Assembly (NCBI GenBank): GCA_937888365.1
Contig: CALBFA010000042.1
Location: 1-64,000, forward strand
Direction of reading: 5' to 3'
DNA: 64,000 bases
Source of the DNA: an uncultured Fidelibacterota bacterium
Lineage (GTDB): Bacteria; Fidelibacterota; UBA8477; JABMPR01
The notes beneath the pieces are model-generated. The model saw nothing but the letters and a program-made list of their open reading frames with translations, did no database searches and was not told the origin of the DNA. Position 1 is the first letter of the stretch; each line of letters starts with the position of its first letter. This document shows positions 46,160 to 56,167 of this stretch, piece after piece. Both the position numbers and the translations under genes were made by a program.

Positions 46160-47845
46160 TTAATTTAAATACGGCGCTATATCGACTGTGTCAATTTGGT
46201 TCTCAGCTAAATATTCGTTCGCGTATTGTTCATGGATTCCTGATTTTAGAAAAACTTTGAAAAGCTCATCGTCGATGTGTTGATCTTTTTGGAAAAAGCC
46301 CATGATGCGAATGGCTTCGGAAAGTGTCTTACCTTTTTTATAAGGACGATCCGCCGCTGTTAAAGCTTCAAAAATATCGGCAATTCCCATAATTCTAGCT
46401 TGAATCGACATGTCTTCTTTCTTCAACCCTCTTGGATATCCTGTACCAATCATTGTCTCATGATGTCCGCCAGCAAATTCGGGAACACGTCTTAAATTTT
46501 TAGGGAAAGGTAATTTCTCGAGCATGTCAATTGTTACAGAAATATGCTCTTCGATTTTTTTGCGTTCTACAGGATTGAGAGTACCCTTCGCAATTTTTAA
46601 ATTCGATACCCATTCTTCATCTAAGATTGAACGCGTTTTCCCATCCCAAATGATTTGTCGTAGTGCTATCGTATCAACGCGCTGCTGCTTATCAACACTC
46701 ATAAATTCGCCACCCGTATTTGTAATTTTAATGAAATCCCAATCATCTTCTATCGCAGCTAACGCTGTTTTGTACCATTTTTCTAATGCTTGGAGTTGAC
46801 TTGAGGGCTTATCTTTTAGAACAAGCTTCTTCTTCAGAAATTCGATTTCCAAATCACGCTTTAAGACTTCAAAGCGCATTTGTGCTTCGTTGATACGATC
46901 ATAAATCGTTTCCAGCTTTGTGGATTTGTCAACGACATATTCGGGTGTTGTAATCTTTCCAATATCGTGTAGCCAAGAAGCGATATGTAACTCTCGCATG
47001 TCCTCATCAGAAAATTCAATATTTTCAAAAGGCTTATCTTTTGACTTGTGAACTTCTACAGCTAGCATTTTCGCTATCGTAGGAACTCGTGCACAATGAC
47101 CACCTGTATATTCAGACTTTTTATCAATCGCATCCGCTATCAATTGAATAAATGATTCCAATAAATTTTCAAGGTCTGCCACCAAGCGCATATTAGTGAT
47201 GGCTACTGCTGCTTGTGAAGCCAAAGACTCAATGATTTTTTGCTTTTCAAAATCAAAAGAAATGATTTCATGACTATGGGGTTTTTGCGCATTGAGTAGC
47301 TGTAAAACGCCGATGATGTCATTTTCATGATTCCGCATTGGAATGGTTAAAAACGATTTCGAACGATATCCATTTTTTTCATCAAAAGCTTTGGTTCCGG
47401 AAAAATCAAATTCTTTTGATTCATAAGCATCTTCTAAATTGACGGTTTCGCCAGTCAATCCTACATAGGCGGCAATCATGTGATGGTTAGGTGTACCGTC
47501 TGGTAAATAAAGTTTTACGGGGTAAATAAAGTCAGGCATCGGTTTATCTGATATTCCACCCCAATCCACTCCCATAGAATTTGTCTTCATAATTTCAAAT
47601 CTGAGACGATCGTCTTCCGAACGTAAATAAAGTGTTCCAGCATCACAATTTGTGAGTCGCATGGACTCCATCATAATGGTATTGAGTAGTTTTGGGAGCT
47701 CTTTTGTCGCACCGAGGTTGTAACCAATTTCGGCGAGATTTTCAATTTGTGTCTGCAATTCCTTGATGTGATTCTGTACAATTTCAGGGCTTGATTGCGT
47801 TGCTTTATATAATTCGGTTTTAATTGTTAGATTCTTTTTAGCCAT
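46160..47845 (-). CDS. GAF-domain HD-GYP phosphohydrolase (putative c-di-GMP phosphodiesterase)
   Basis: GAF region; HIASWLHDIGKITTPEYVVDKSTKLETIYDRI; GGHHETMIGTGYPRGLKKEDMSIQARIMGIADIFEALTAADRPYK. Confidence 0.9.
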   Translation of the reverse strand: MAKKNLTIKTELYKATQSSPEIVQNHIKELQTQIENLAEIGYNLGATKELPKLLNTIMMESMRLTNCDAGTLYLRSEDDRLRFEIMKTNSMGVDWGGISDKPMPDFIYPVKLYLPDGTPNHHMIAAYVGLTGETVNLEDAYESKEFDFSGTKAFDEKNGYRSKSFLTIPMRNHENDIIGVLQLLNAQKPHSHEIISFDFEKQKIIESLASQAAVAITNMRLVADLENLLESFIQLIADAIDKKSEYTGGHCARVPTIAKMLAVEVHKSKDKPFENIEFSDEDMRELHIASWLHDIGKITTPEYVVDKSTKLETIYDRINEAQMRFEVLKRDLEIEFLKKKLVLKDKPSSQLQALEKWYKTALAAIEDDWDFIKITNTGGEFMSVDKQQRVDTIALRQIIWDGKTRSILDEEWVSNLKIAKGTLNPVERKKIEEHISVTIDMLEKLPFPKNLRRVPEFAGGHHETMIGTGYPRGLKKEDMSIQARIMGIADIFEALTAADRPYKKGKTLSEAIRIMGFFQKDQHIDDELFKVFLKSGIHEQYANEYLAENQIDTVDIAPYLN

Positions 47846-48075
47846 TATAGCCTCCTTGATATTACATGCAAAATATCTGAAATGGGGTAAGATTCAAAGA
47901 AGGGAAAATGTTTTTATGTCGAAAAAAAACACTGAAAACAGCAATTCAGTTTCTGATTTCATTAATGAATTAATATTTGTCACTAACTAAATAGACTCCT
48001 TGAAATACTATCTGAGGCTTATATATTTGTCTCGCTGTAATGCAATTGAATAGGAGTGATGGCTAGAACCCAATC

Positions 48076-48657
48076 ATGAAAGTTAAAAAAGAAGAATATA
48101 TTGATGGCGCTATTTTTCATTTTTATAATCGTACAGTAGAAAACGAACTTCTTTTTCGGGAAGATCAGGATTACCTATTATTTTTACGTATTTTAAAAAA
48201 AGCTTTAAAGGCAATGCCCGTAAAACTCTATACATACTGTCTTATGCCAAATCATTTTCATTTTTTAATTCAACAAGGTCAGGGCTTGCCCGTTTTTCGA
48301 CTATTTAATGCATTGCTCTCTTCGTATGTCCAAAGGTATAATAAAAAATATAAGCGACGTGGAAGCCTAATGGGTGGTCCATTGCAGAGCAAGTATATTG
48401 AAAATAATGAGTATCTTATTAACGTAAGTCGATATATTCATTTAAATCCCTTAAAAGCGAACCTTGTATCCAAATTAGAAGATTGGAAGTATTCCAATTA
48501 CAGTGAATGGATTGGAAAACGAAGGGGATCGCTTTTTAATCCTAGTTTGCTCATTGAGTATTTTGACACAGGCAAAGAATATGAAAATTCGATACAAGAA
48601 TATATTAATTGGATGGCTGATGAAAAGTTTACAGACATGCTTTTTGATAGCAAATGA
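48076..48657 (+). mobile_element. REP-associated tyrosine transposase (RAYT, Y1_Tnp/HUH family)
   Basis: FHFYNRTVENELLF, YCLMPNHFHFLIQQG, SRYIHLNPLKANLV. Confidence 0.88.
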
Positions 48658-48677
48658 AAATTAGGAATCAAGAAATC

Positions 48678-48719
48678 ACTTGTGACAATTTTTTACGAAA
48701 GTAAAAACTTGTCACAAGT
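48678..48719. repeat. 42-nt near-perfect hairpin with GAAA loop (REP-like)
   Basis: ACTTGTGACAATTTTTTAC-GAAA-GTAAAAACTTGTCACAAGT, 19-bp arms with one mismatch, 20 nt downstream of the RAYT stop. Confidence 0.8.
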
Positions 48720-48755
48720 AAATTTGTCTTCTGCAATTTCTTTTATTAAGAAGAG

Positions 48756-48953
48756 TTAGTTTTCTCTGCTTCGTTGTACCGATTGCATTTTAATAATGCA
48801 CTTCATATCCATGATGAATCCTGCGGGACTAGCTTCTTTATCGATAGATACTATTTGTATATTTTTCGCCAATTCATCTAATTCCCTTTTAATCTTACTT
48901 TCGACAGCTTTTTTTTGTGTTGATGTCTTTTCAATTTCATTTTCTTTAATCAT
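48756..48953 (-). CDS. Hypothetical 65-aa protein between repeat copies
   Basis: ORF with plausible SD-like sequence; charged composition; no recognised family. Confidence 0.4.
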   Translation of the reverse strand: MIKENEIEKTSTQKKAVESKIKRELDELAKNIQIVSIDKEASPAGFIMDMKCIIKMQSVQRSREN

Positions 48954-49101
48954 TATATGATTCCTTATTTAAAATTATGTGCAAGTGACGTCGCTTGCTA
49001 TATCTCTAATAAACACTATTGACTCCGCCCTTGTCAAGGTGTCGGATGCACATAAGTTAAATAATATCAAAAGTATAGTTGATTAAACAAGTAGATGGTT
49101 G

Positions 49102-49132
49102 CGAAAGTAAAAACTTGTCACAAGTAAATTTG
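49102..49132. repeat. Second copy of the 31-nt repeat half (cgaaagtaaaaacttgtcacaagtaaatttg)
   Basis: Identical to 48696-48726. Confidence 0.85.
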
Positions 49133-49161
49133 AAAAAGTTCTTGCATCTAACCCTATTGGT

Positions 49162-49181
49162 GTGTTACTTAACCAGAACAC
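49162..49181. promoter_or_regulatory. Possible GntR operator GTGTT-N10-AACAC
   Basis: Inverted repeat 16 nt upstream of the GntR start. Confidence 0.35.
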
Positions 49182-49196
49182 TAAAAGGGAAAAGAT

Positions 49197-49568
49197 ATGA
49201 GCTTTTCATTTAACAACAACTCACCTATTTACCAGCAGCTCTCCGATATGATGCGTCATGCCATTCTAGCGGAAGATATTCGGGAAGAAGAAGCAATCCC
49301 AAGCGTACGGCACTTATCCGTCGAATATGGTGTGAATCCACAAACCGTTTTAAAAGCGACACAAGATTTAATTCTTGAAGAGCTAATAGAAAAAAGACGC
49401 GGATTAGGAATGTTTGTAAAAAAAGGAGCCGTTAAAGTGCTGCGAGAACAACAAAAAAATGAATTTTTAAAAAAACGATTACCCGAACTGATAAAAATCG
49501 CAAAGGTTTTAGGATTCACGAGAAGTGAGCTTAATAAAGAAATCGACCAATTATTGAAGGGGGAATGA
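49197..49568 (+). CDS. GntR-family regulator (YtrA-like)
   Basis: SPIYQQLSDMMRHAILAEDIREEEAIPSVRHLSVEYGVNPQTVLKATQDLILEELIEKRRGLGMFV. Confidence 0.92.
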   Translation: MSFSFNNNSPIYQQLSDMMRHAILAEDIREEEAIPSVRHLSVEYGVNPQTVLKATQDLILEELIEKRRGLGMFVKKGAVKVLREQQKNEFLKKRLPELIKIAKVLGFTRSELNKEIDQLLKGE

Positions 49569-50455
49569 TGGAAACTATTCTTCAAGTTAGAAATCTAAGT
49601 AAAAATTACGGTACATTGAGAGCACTTGAGAACATAAATCTTGATGTGAAACCAGGGCGAATTGTAGGACTTATTGGGCCAAACGGTGCAGGGAAAACAA
49701 CTTTCTTAAAAGCCATCACGGGACAAATTGCGTTTGAAGGTGATGTCTCTGTCCTTGGATTTTCGCCTGTTACCCACAGAGAAAATGTCATGGAGAAAAC
49801 AGGGATTATACATGATATACCTGTTCTACCACCATGGATGCTAGTGAAAGAAGTTTTGAATTTTTTGTCAAAAGCACACCCTGCGTTTAATATTGAAATT
49901 GCCAAGAAATATCTCGAAAAAACGGATGTAAAACTCAATCAAAAAATTAAAAACTTATCTAAAGGGATGAAAACACAACTCCATTTGGCGACGGTTTTAG
50001 TCACTGATACCAGCTTCCTTGTCCTCGATGAACCAACACATGGGCTAGATATTCTATTTAGAAAACAATTCTATAATTCAATTTTGGAAGACTATTTTGA
50101 AAGCGAGAAATCGATTATTATCTCAACACATCAAATTGAAGAGGTAGAGCATATTTTAACAGATGTCATTTTTATTAAACACGGGAAAATTCTTCTTAAC
50201 TCAACGATGGAAAATTTAAAAGATACGTTTATTCATATTATGGTTGGGCCGAATGATCGAGACACCGTGCTGAAGTACAAAACAATGGGGGAAATGAAGA
50301 TTCTGGGTCGATATTTATTCCTAGTTCAACTCGAAAAGGCTTCACAAAAAGACGAACTTGAAAAGCTAGGAGAGGTCAACACGCCAAGCGTTGCAGACGT
50401 TTTTGTTGCGCTTATGGATGGACAATATTCTGGGTCTTATGGAGGTGCATCATGA
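49565..50455 (+). CDS. ABC transporter ATP-binding protein
   Basis: GLIGPNGAGKTTFLKAITG; LSKGMKTQLHLATVL; LVLDEPTHGLD. Confidence 0.93.
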   Translation: MMETILQVRNLSKNYGTLRALENINLDVKPGRIVGLIGPNGAGKTTFLKAITGQIAFEGDVSVLGFSPVTHRENVMEKTGIIHDIPVLPPWMLVKEVLNFLSKAHPAFNIEIAKKYLEKTDVKLNQKIKNLSKGMKTQLHLATVLVTDTSFLVLDEPTHGLDILFRKQFYNSILEDYFESEKSIIISTHQIEEVEHILTDVIFIKHGKILLNSTMENLKDTFIHIMVGPNDRDTVLKYKTMGEMKILGRYLFLVQLEKASQKDELEKLGEVNTPSVADVFVALMDGQYSGSYGGAS

Positions 50456-51456
50456 GAACATTAGGCGTTTTTATTAAAAGGGAATGGATGGAGTGGAGGC
50501 GTCTTGTTTTAGGTGCCATGCTTGTCGCTATTTTTCTGTTTTCCCTAGGATTGCTTCAAATAAACCGAGGTATTGCCCATTTAAATGAAAAATTTGGAGA
50601 CAGGAAATCTATCGACTTAGATGGTTTTAATTTTAATGATTTTAACATGGATGGCGTTGAAATTCATATTGATGATGAAAATTATAGCATAGAATTTAAA
50701 AACGAGGGTGAAATAGACGGACTTGAGCGTGGCATTGAAGGTTTGGCAATTGCTTATGGGATTATGCTACTTATTGGTTTCTCTCTATTCTTTGGACTAT
50801 CTATGTTTATTGGGATGTTCTATTTTTCTGATTCGATTTATAAGGAAAGAAGTGATAATTCGACGTTATTTTATCGAAGTTTACCTGTGAATGACCATGT
50901 CATTATTTTATCAAAAATTCTATCAGGAGCTTTGGGTGTCTTGATCGTAAGCCTAGGCCTTGGCTTTATCTATTTTGTATTTACTCAATTGACTATTTTT
51001 ATGATAGGAGCGCCACTCTCATCCCTAGCCCAAGACGTATTAAATCGCTTTGCACACCTTGATTTCTTTGTGGATTTAGCGACTATCGAACTATTGATGT
51101 TAGTGTGGCTTCTACCCGTTGCATTATTTTTTATGCTCATTTCATCTGTCGTAAAAAGTCGCCCATTGTTTATCGCCACAGGAGCCCCCATCTTATTCAT
51201 GATTGCTTGGCAAATTATTGTAGGCGATACGACGCTAATTAAGCCAATATTCAAAGTTGCGAGCGAAATAGCGCAGGTCATTCAAGGTGAGTGGACGGCA
51301 AAACCAGGGATGTTTGGATTTTCGAATGATGTTGAGCTTTTAGGGGATTTTACGAAATATCTCTTTTCGTTACGATCGGCGATTTCGCTCCTCGTGTCAG
51401 GCGCATTTTATTACGGTATTGTATCCTTCTATCGTAAAAATATACCAACAAGCTAG
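50452..51456 (+). CDS. ABC transporter permease
   Basis: Multiple TM segments; overlaps the ATPase stop. Confidence 0.8.
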   Translation: MRTLGVFIKREWMEWRRLVLGAMLVAIFLFSLGLLQINRGIAHLNEKFGDRKSIDLDGFNFNDFNMDGVEIHIDDENYSIEFKNEGEIDGLERGIEGLAIAYGIMLLIGFSLFFGLSMFIGMFYFSDSIYKERSDNSTLFYRSLPVNDHVIILSKILSGALGVLIVSLGLGFIYFVFTQLTIFMIGAPLSSLAQDVLNRFAHLDFFVDLATIELLMLVWLLPVALFFMLISSVVKSRPLFIATGAPILFMIAWQIIVGDTTLIKPIFKVASEIAQVIQGEWTAKPGMFGFSNDVELLGDFTKYLFSLRSAISLLVSGAFYYGIVSFYRKNIPTS

Positions 51457-51566
51457 AATCATTTGAGGAATAAAAAGATGGCCTCGTTGACACCATTCAG
51501 TATAAATTATGAAAACGACACGCTGTTCATGACAACAGTCCCTGTCAGCAAGAAAAAGGAGCAAAT

Positions 51567-52307
51567 ATGTTAAAATCTATGCTAATATTATTTGTAGGAA
51601 TCTCAAGTTTTACATTCGCCAATGACGAAATTCATGTCAGTGAACTTTACAAGTTCAAAGTGCCTGTAATTGGCAAAATCGAAGTTAAGCAAAACTCAAT
51701 TTTAAATAATTGCTACTTATCCGACGATATTCAATTAGATGCCAAGACGCTGCTTATTATCGATATTTCAGCCCATTATTCACAAGTATTTGATAATTGT
51801 AATCGTGTTAAATACGAATGGAATGAAACGGATGAGCGGTATGAAACCATATCGTATGATTCACTCGATCATGATAAAGATATCAATATGGATGATGATT
51901 TATCAAAATTAAGGATCGAGAAAGAAAGAGTCTCAAAAAGGACAGATGTGAACGATTTTCAATGTGATGTATATTTGACAAAAGTTTTTGATGGCGACGA
52001 ACTGATTGCAGAACTACGTGAATCTTATTCGAAAAAAGTAAAAAATCTTAATAAATTACACGAGTTTAGAAAGGATTCAGGTCTCATTTCTCCTCTCGAA
52101 TTTTTAAGCGTCTTAGAAGATGAGTTTATGAAGAAAATTGAATCCTTCTCTGTAAAAAGTAGCGGCATTTTAATTAAAAGCGATATAAAGTTTTTTGATT
52201 CAGACGGAGACGAGATAGTCACTTTTTCTTATGAAGTTTTAATGGCTGAAAAGAAGAGTGGAACCTCAGACGTATTCAAAAGCTTGCCTGAAAATCTGGG
52301 CTATTGA
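51567..52307 (+). CDS. Secreted hypothetical protein
   Basis: Signal peptide MLKSMLILFVGISSFTFAND; good SD. Confidence 0.6.
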   Translation: MLKSMLILFVGISSFTFANDEIHVSELYKFKVPVIGKIEVKQNSILNNCYLSDDIQLDAKTLLIIDISAHYSQVFDNCNRVKYEWNETDERYETISYDSLDHDKDINMDDDLSKLRIEKERVSKRTDVNDFQCDVYLTKVFDGDELIAELRESYSKKVKNLNKLHEFRKDSGLISPLEFLSVLEDEFMKKIESFSVKSSGILIKSDIKFFDSDGDEIVTFSYEVLMAEKKSGTSDVFKSLPENLGY

Positions 52308-52677
52308 GTATCTTTTGTCAAGAAATAGTAAGCTTTCTAACTATATCAAACTCATATAGTCTATATCAAATTGACCTCATATTTGCGAAGCTATAATTTT
52401 GAATCAGTGCAAAATTGGAGAGGATTAGGGGATCATGTCTTTATGGGTAATAAATATATAACAAAATGATATTAAGAAAATCGAATTGTAAATATGGATA
52501 AAGAGCTGATAATTAAGCAGATAAGCCTGAAATAATGCAAATAATATCGATTTGTTATTTATTAGATGTAGTTGAATAGAGGTCAAATGATAAAAATGTG
52601 TGTGAAGCAGAAAATGATGAAGAAATATTGGCATACAGATTGTGTAAAGTTATGCGGAAAGAGAAAGGAAGAACTGG

Positions 52678-55128
52678 ATGTTGTATAGAGTTTTGTTAAT
52701 AGTTGGATTGGTGTTGAATCTCGATGCACAAATTTCATGGCCTACTGAATCGGTAGCGCTATCAGAGCATTTTTCAGCAAGTTTTTTAAACCCAGCGGGG
52801 CTTGGTGTTGATAGAGGAACAGAAATTTCTGTCAATTTTATAGGTGATAGCCTCAACGAGTTGGAATATTCTGTCATTGGATTTAGAGGAAACGGTAGTG
52901 GCGCATATTTTCAAAAGAACTTATTGAATCAAAATAAAATTTTTGGTGTGGCCAATGGAACTTATGTCGGGAATGGCCATTACACCGGCTTTAGTTGGGA
53001 AAATACGAAAGACATTCAATTCGGATATTTATTCCGTCCATCGTCCTATTTTTCACTGGGATTGACAGGAAAAATGAACTATGGCACAAAGGGACAGACT
53101 TTTGCTTCAGCGGGACTCGGTGTACGACCCTTTGGATCAAGTTTTCTCACGATTGCAGGTGACGTCCAATATGATATTCATAATGCAACTGTTTTAGCAA
53201 TGCCAATTGTGATGGATGTTTCGTTCAATGATAAATTAAATCTGAATATCGCCTACGACTCAAAAAAAGAGACTATCAGCGCTGGCGTACAGTTTTCATT
53301 TGGAAAAATGAAACCTTCAGTGTATCAAATCCGTAAACCTTCTCATACAAATTTTGTCGCGGGACTCACCTATGTTTCCAAAGCCCCTCGTCAAAAGAAT
53401 GACTTTAATTTTGGCAAAAAATCGGATCCAAATCAATGGGTTTTTCTTTCATTAGAAGGACTCGTAATTGAGGAACCCGTTAAAAAGCGAGAAATATTTG
53501 AGGATTTTACAGATGAGTTGATGCCTTCTTTCGGCGGATTATTTTCCCAAACACCTCATGTTATTCAACTTCGAACATGGATTGCTCGAATGGAAACTCT
53601 GGCAAACGACCCTTCGATTACTGGAATCATTATTCGGCCAGGAAATCTGCAAGCCGGATTTGGCAAACGCCAGGAAATGATAGATGCCTTTAAAAAGTTC
53701 AAAAATGCGGGGAAAAAAATAATCGTTTATACGACGACGGGAATCGGTAATATTGATTACATGTTTTACGCTTTTGCCGACGAAATTTATATGCCATCAA
53801 TGGCAAACGTTGATTTACGAGGCTTAGCCATCGAGATTGACTATTACAAAACGCTCATGGATTCATTGGGCATTATTGGAGAGTTTGAACAAATTTCGCC
53901 TTATAAATCAGCGGCAGATCAATTTTTAAGACAAGATATGTCTGATGAAGTGAAAGAAAATTACAGTACTTTATTTGGGGACATCTATAAACAATTTGCG
54001 TCAACGATTGCAGAGGGCAGGGGATGGTCATTCGAAAAAACAAATGCCATTATTAACGACGGTCCCTACTTGGCGACGGATGCATTGCAGGCTGGATTAA
54101 TCAGCGGATTTAAATATCCTGATGAATTTACGACATTCATAGATTCATTGACCGGGAAACCATTTTCGAAAATGATGCATTTCTCAAACCAAGACGTCGA
54201 GGAAAGTTTTGTTGACGATTGGAAGCCAAGTGAAAATAATACAGCGATTGCTGTTATTTATGCCGTTGGGAGTATTGTAAGTGGCAACAGCAAGCGTGGT
54301 GCTACAGGCTCAAAAACGATGGGCGATAGAACAATCCGAAACGCGATTAAACAAGCACGGGAGAACGACGCCGTGAAAGCGATTGTCCTTCGCATTGATA
54401 GTGGTGGTGGTTCAGCGCTTGCGTCTGATTTGATGTGGAAAGAAGTTTTAAATACCACCGACTCAAGCAATACGAATCATAAGCCGTTGATTGCTTCTAT
54501 GTCAGATGTTGCCGCGTCAGGCGGCTATTATATCGCATGTCAAGCTGACAAAATTGTCGCTGATCCAGGTACTATAACGGGCTCAATTGGTGTGCTGGGA
54601 GGTCGTATTAATTTCAGTGGATTAAAAAGGAAAATAGGTATCAGCAATGATCGACTCACGTTTGGAAAACATTCAGACATGTATTCTAATGGACGCCTTT
54701 GGACAACTGAAGAGCGGAGTCAAATGCGCGATCAAATCGTGTCTATCTATGGCGTATTTTTGAATCGAGTAGCGCAAGGTCGAGACGGATTGGACTCCCT
54801 GGGAGTTGATGCCGTTGGACTCGGTCGCGTTTGGAGTGGAGAGCGTGCAAAAACATTGAATTTAGTCGATGAAGTTGGGGGCTTGACAAAAGCCATCCAA
54901 GTAGCAAAGGAACTGGCTCAAATTCCAGTAGACTGTGATGTTCAAATCATTGAATATCCAAACAGAGATAAGTTTATGAAAAAAAATAATCCATTTAACA
55001 AAACAGTTCTTGAAACAGAACTTGTTCAAAGAATTGCACCAGAACTAAATCAATTTTCCGACGTAATAAGCGTTATGTCAGACGAAAAACATTATTTCAT
55101 TTTGCCATTTCAAATAAGGGTCCAATAA
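52678..55128 (+). CDS. sppA: SppA-type signal peptide peptidase fused to an N-terminal beta-barrel-like domain
   Basis: NPAGLGVDRGTEISVNFIGD and strand-rich first ~270 aa; SppA core VLRIDSGGGSALASDLMWKE, ASMSDVAASGGYYIACQADKIVADPGTITGSIGV. Confidence 0.88.
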   Translation: MLYRVLLIVGLVLNLDAQISWPTESVALSEHFSASFLNPAGLGVDRGTEISVNFIGDSLNELEYSVIGFRGNGSGAYFQKNLLNQNKIFGVANGTYVGNGHYTGFSWENTKDIQFGYLFRPSSYFSLGLTGKMNYGTKGQTFASAGLGVRPFGSSFLTIAGDVQYDIHNATVLAMPIVMDVSFNDKLNLNIAYDSKKETISAGVQFSFGKMKPSVYQIRKPSHTNFVAGLTYVSKAPRQKNDFNFGKKSDPNQWVFLSLEGLVIEEPVKKREIFEDFTDELMPSFGGLFSQTPHVIQLRTWIARMETLANDPSITGIIIRPGNLQAGFGKRQEMIDAFKKFKNAGKKIIVYTTTGIGNIDYMFYAFADEIYMPSMANVDLRGLAIEIDYYKTLMDSLGIIGEFEQISPYKSAADQFLRQDMSDEVKENYSTLFGDIYKQFASTIAEGRGWSFEKTNAIINDGPYLATDALQAGLISGFKYPDEFTTFIDSLTGKPFSKMMHFSNQDVEESFVDDWKPSENNTAIAVIYAVGSIVSGNSKRGATGSKTMGDRTIRNAIKQARENDAVKAIVLRIDSGGGSALASDLMWKEVLNTTDSSNTNHKPLIASMSDVAASGGYYIACQADKIVADPGTITGSIGVLGGRINFSGLKRKIGISNDRLTFGKHSDMYSNGRLWTTEERSQMRDQIVSIYGVFLNRVAQGRDGLDSLGVDAVGLGRVWSGERAKTLNLVDEVGGLTKAIQVAKELAQIPVDCDVQIIEYPNRDKFMKKNNPFNKTVLETELVQRIAPELNQFSDVISVMSDEKHYFILPFQIRVQ

Positions 55129-55261
55129 TGGCCAATGTTAAAAAAAGGCCTTATTCAAAAAGGATGAACAACTAAATAGAAATTGAATGAATTATCTAAA
55201 TTTTCACCATCATGAACGTAGAGATAATTAACGTAATATGGTCCAATAAAAAGGAGGAATC

Positions 55262-56050
55262 ATGCCAGCCTTACTACAAATATTCTTAAATATTATTCTC
55301 TCTCCAGGTCAAGCTTTTACACATCTCATCGAAAAAGCAAGCTGGAAGGATTGGCTTTATCCCCTACTTATTTTTACTGTTATCATAATTTCTCTACCCT
55401 TTACGTATCGTGACATCCGACTCAATGAAGCTGAAGATCAACTTTATGCTCAAATAGATAAAATTGAAGCTCGGACAGATATCTCTGACGAACAAATGGC
55501 GGCTATTTCAGCAAGAATGGAAAAAGCATTGGATCAAGTTGATAATTCTCGAGATAATCCATTTGCCCTCGAAACAAGCTGGGGCTATTTCCTTGTCCCC
55601 GTCATGCTTCTCATTTCCGCATCACTTTTTGCCTTAATATTAATGATGATTGGTAACTTCGGACTGGGAGGAAAATTAAAGTTTACGCAATTGTTGTCGC
55701 TAGTGATACTCTCCTATATCATTGCTGGAGATGGCTCTCTACTCGGTATGCGCGAAGGTGTCGGCATCATTGAATTATTCGTAAAATTACCTCTCATCTT
55801 AGCTAAAGAGGGCACCGATGTCTCATTAGGAATCGGTCTTTTAATGGATAAATCCGATAGCTTCTTGTATTACTTCCTCATGAAATTAGACGTTCTCAGA
55901 ATGTGGAGTATTGCCATTGTTGGGATTGGTTTTGCCCAATTATACAAAAAAACACCTGTTTCAGGAATTATGGCTGTGGGAATATCATGGCTCATACTTA
56001 TGGCTATTGGTGCTGGAATTACCACTTTAATTACTGGAATGACAGGCTAA
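55262..56050 (+). CDS. YIP1-family-like membrane protein
   Basis: ILSPGQAFTHLIEKASWKDWLYPLLIFTVIII; ~5 TM segments. Confidence 0.7.
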   Translation: MPALLQIFLNIILSPGQAFTHLIEKASWKDWLYPLLIFTVIIISLPFTYRDIRLNEAEDQLYAQIDKIEARTDISDEQMAAISARMEKALDQVDNSRDNPFALETSWGYFLVPVMLLISASLFALILMMIGNFGLGGKLKFTQLLSLVILSYIIAGDGSLLGMREGVGIIELFVKLPLILAKEGTDVSLGIGLLMDKSDSFLYYFLMKLDVLRMWSIAIVGIGFAQLYKKTPVSGIMAVGISWLILMAIGAGITTLITGMTG

Positions 56051-56167
56051 TGTAAATGCAGGACCCTACGGATTATTCCATCAATAGACTCAATTTTAAT
56101 ATAAATATATCCCAAGTTGATATGGGGAATTCCGTGAATTCAATATGATAAATACAGGAATATAAAT

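Noticed and set aside
52308-52677. 370-bp intergenic region with a 69-aa minus-strand ORF (52425-52634)
   Set aside because: AT-rich, Phe/His/Leu/Ile-biased translation without SD or family resemblance; more likely a promoter region.
55119-55165. Weak GGCC hairpin after the SppA fusion gene
   Set aside because: Imperfect stem and no U-tract; not supportable as a terminator.
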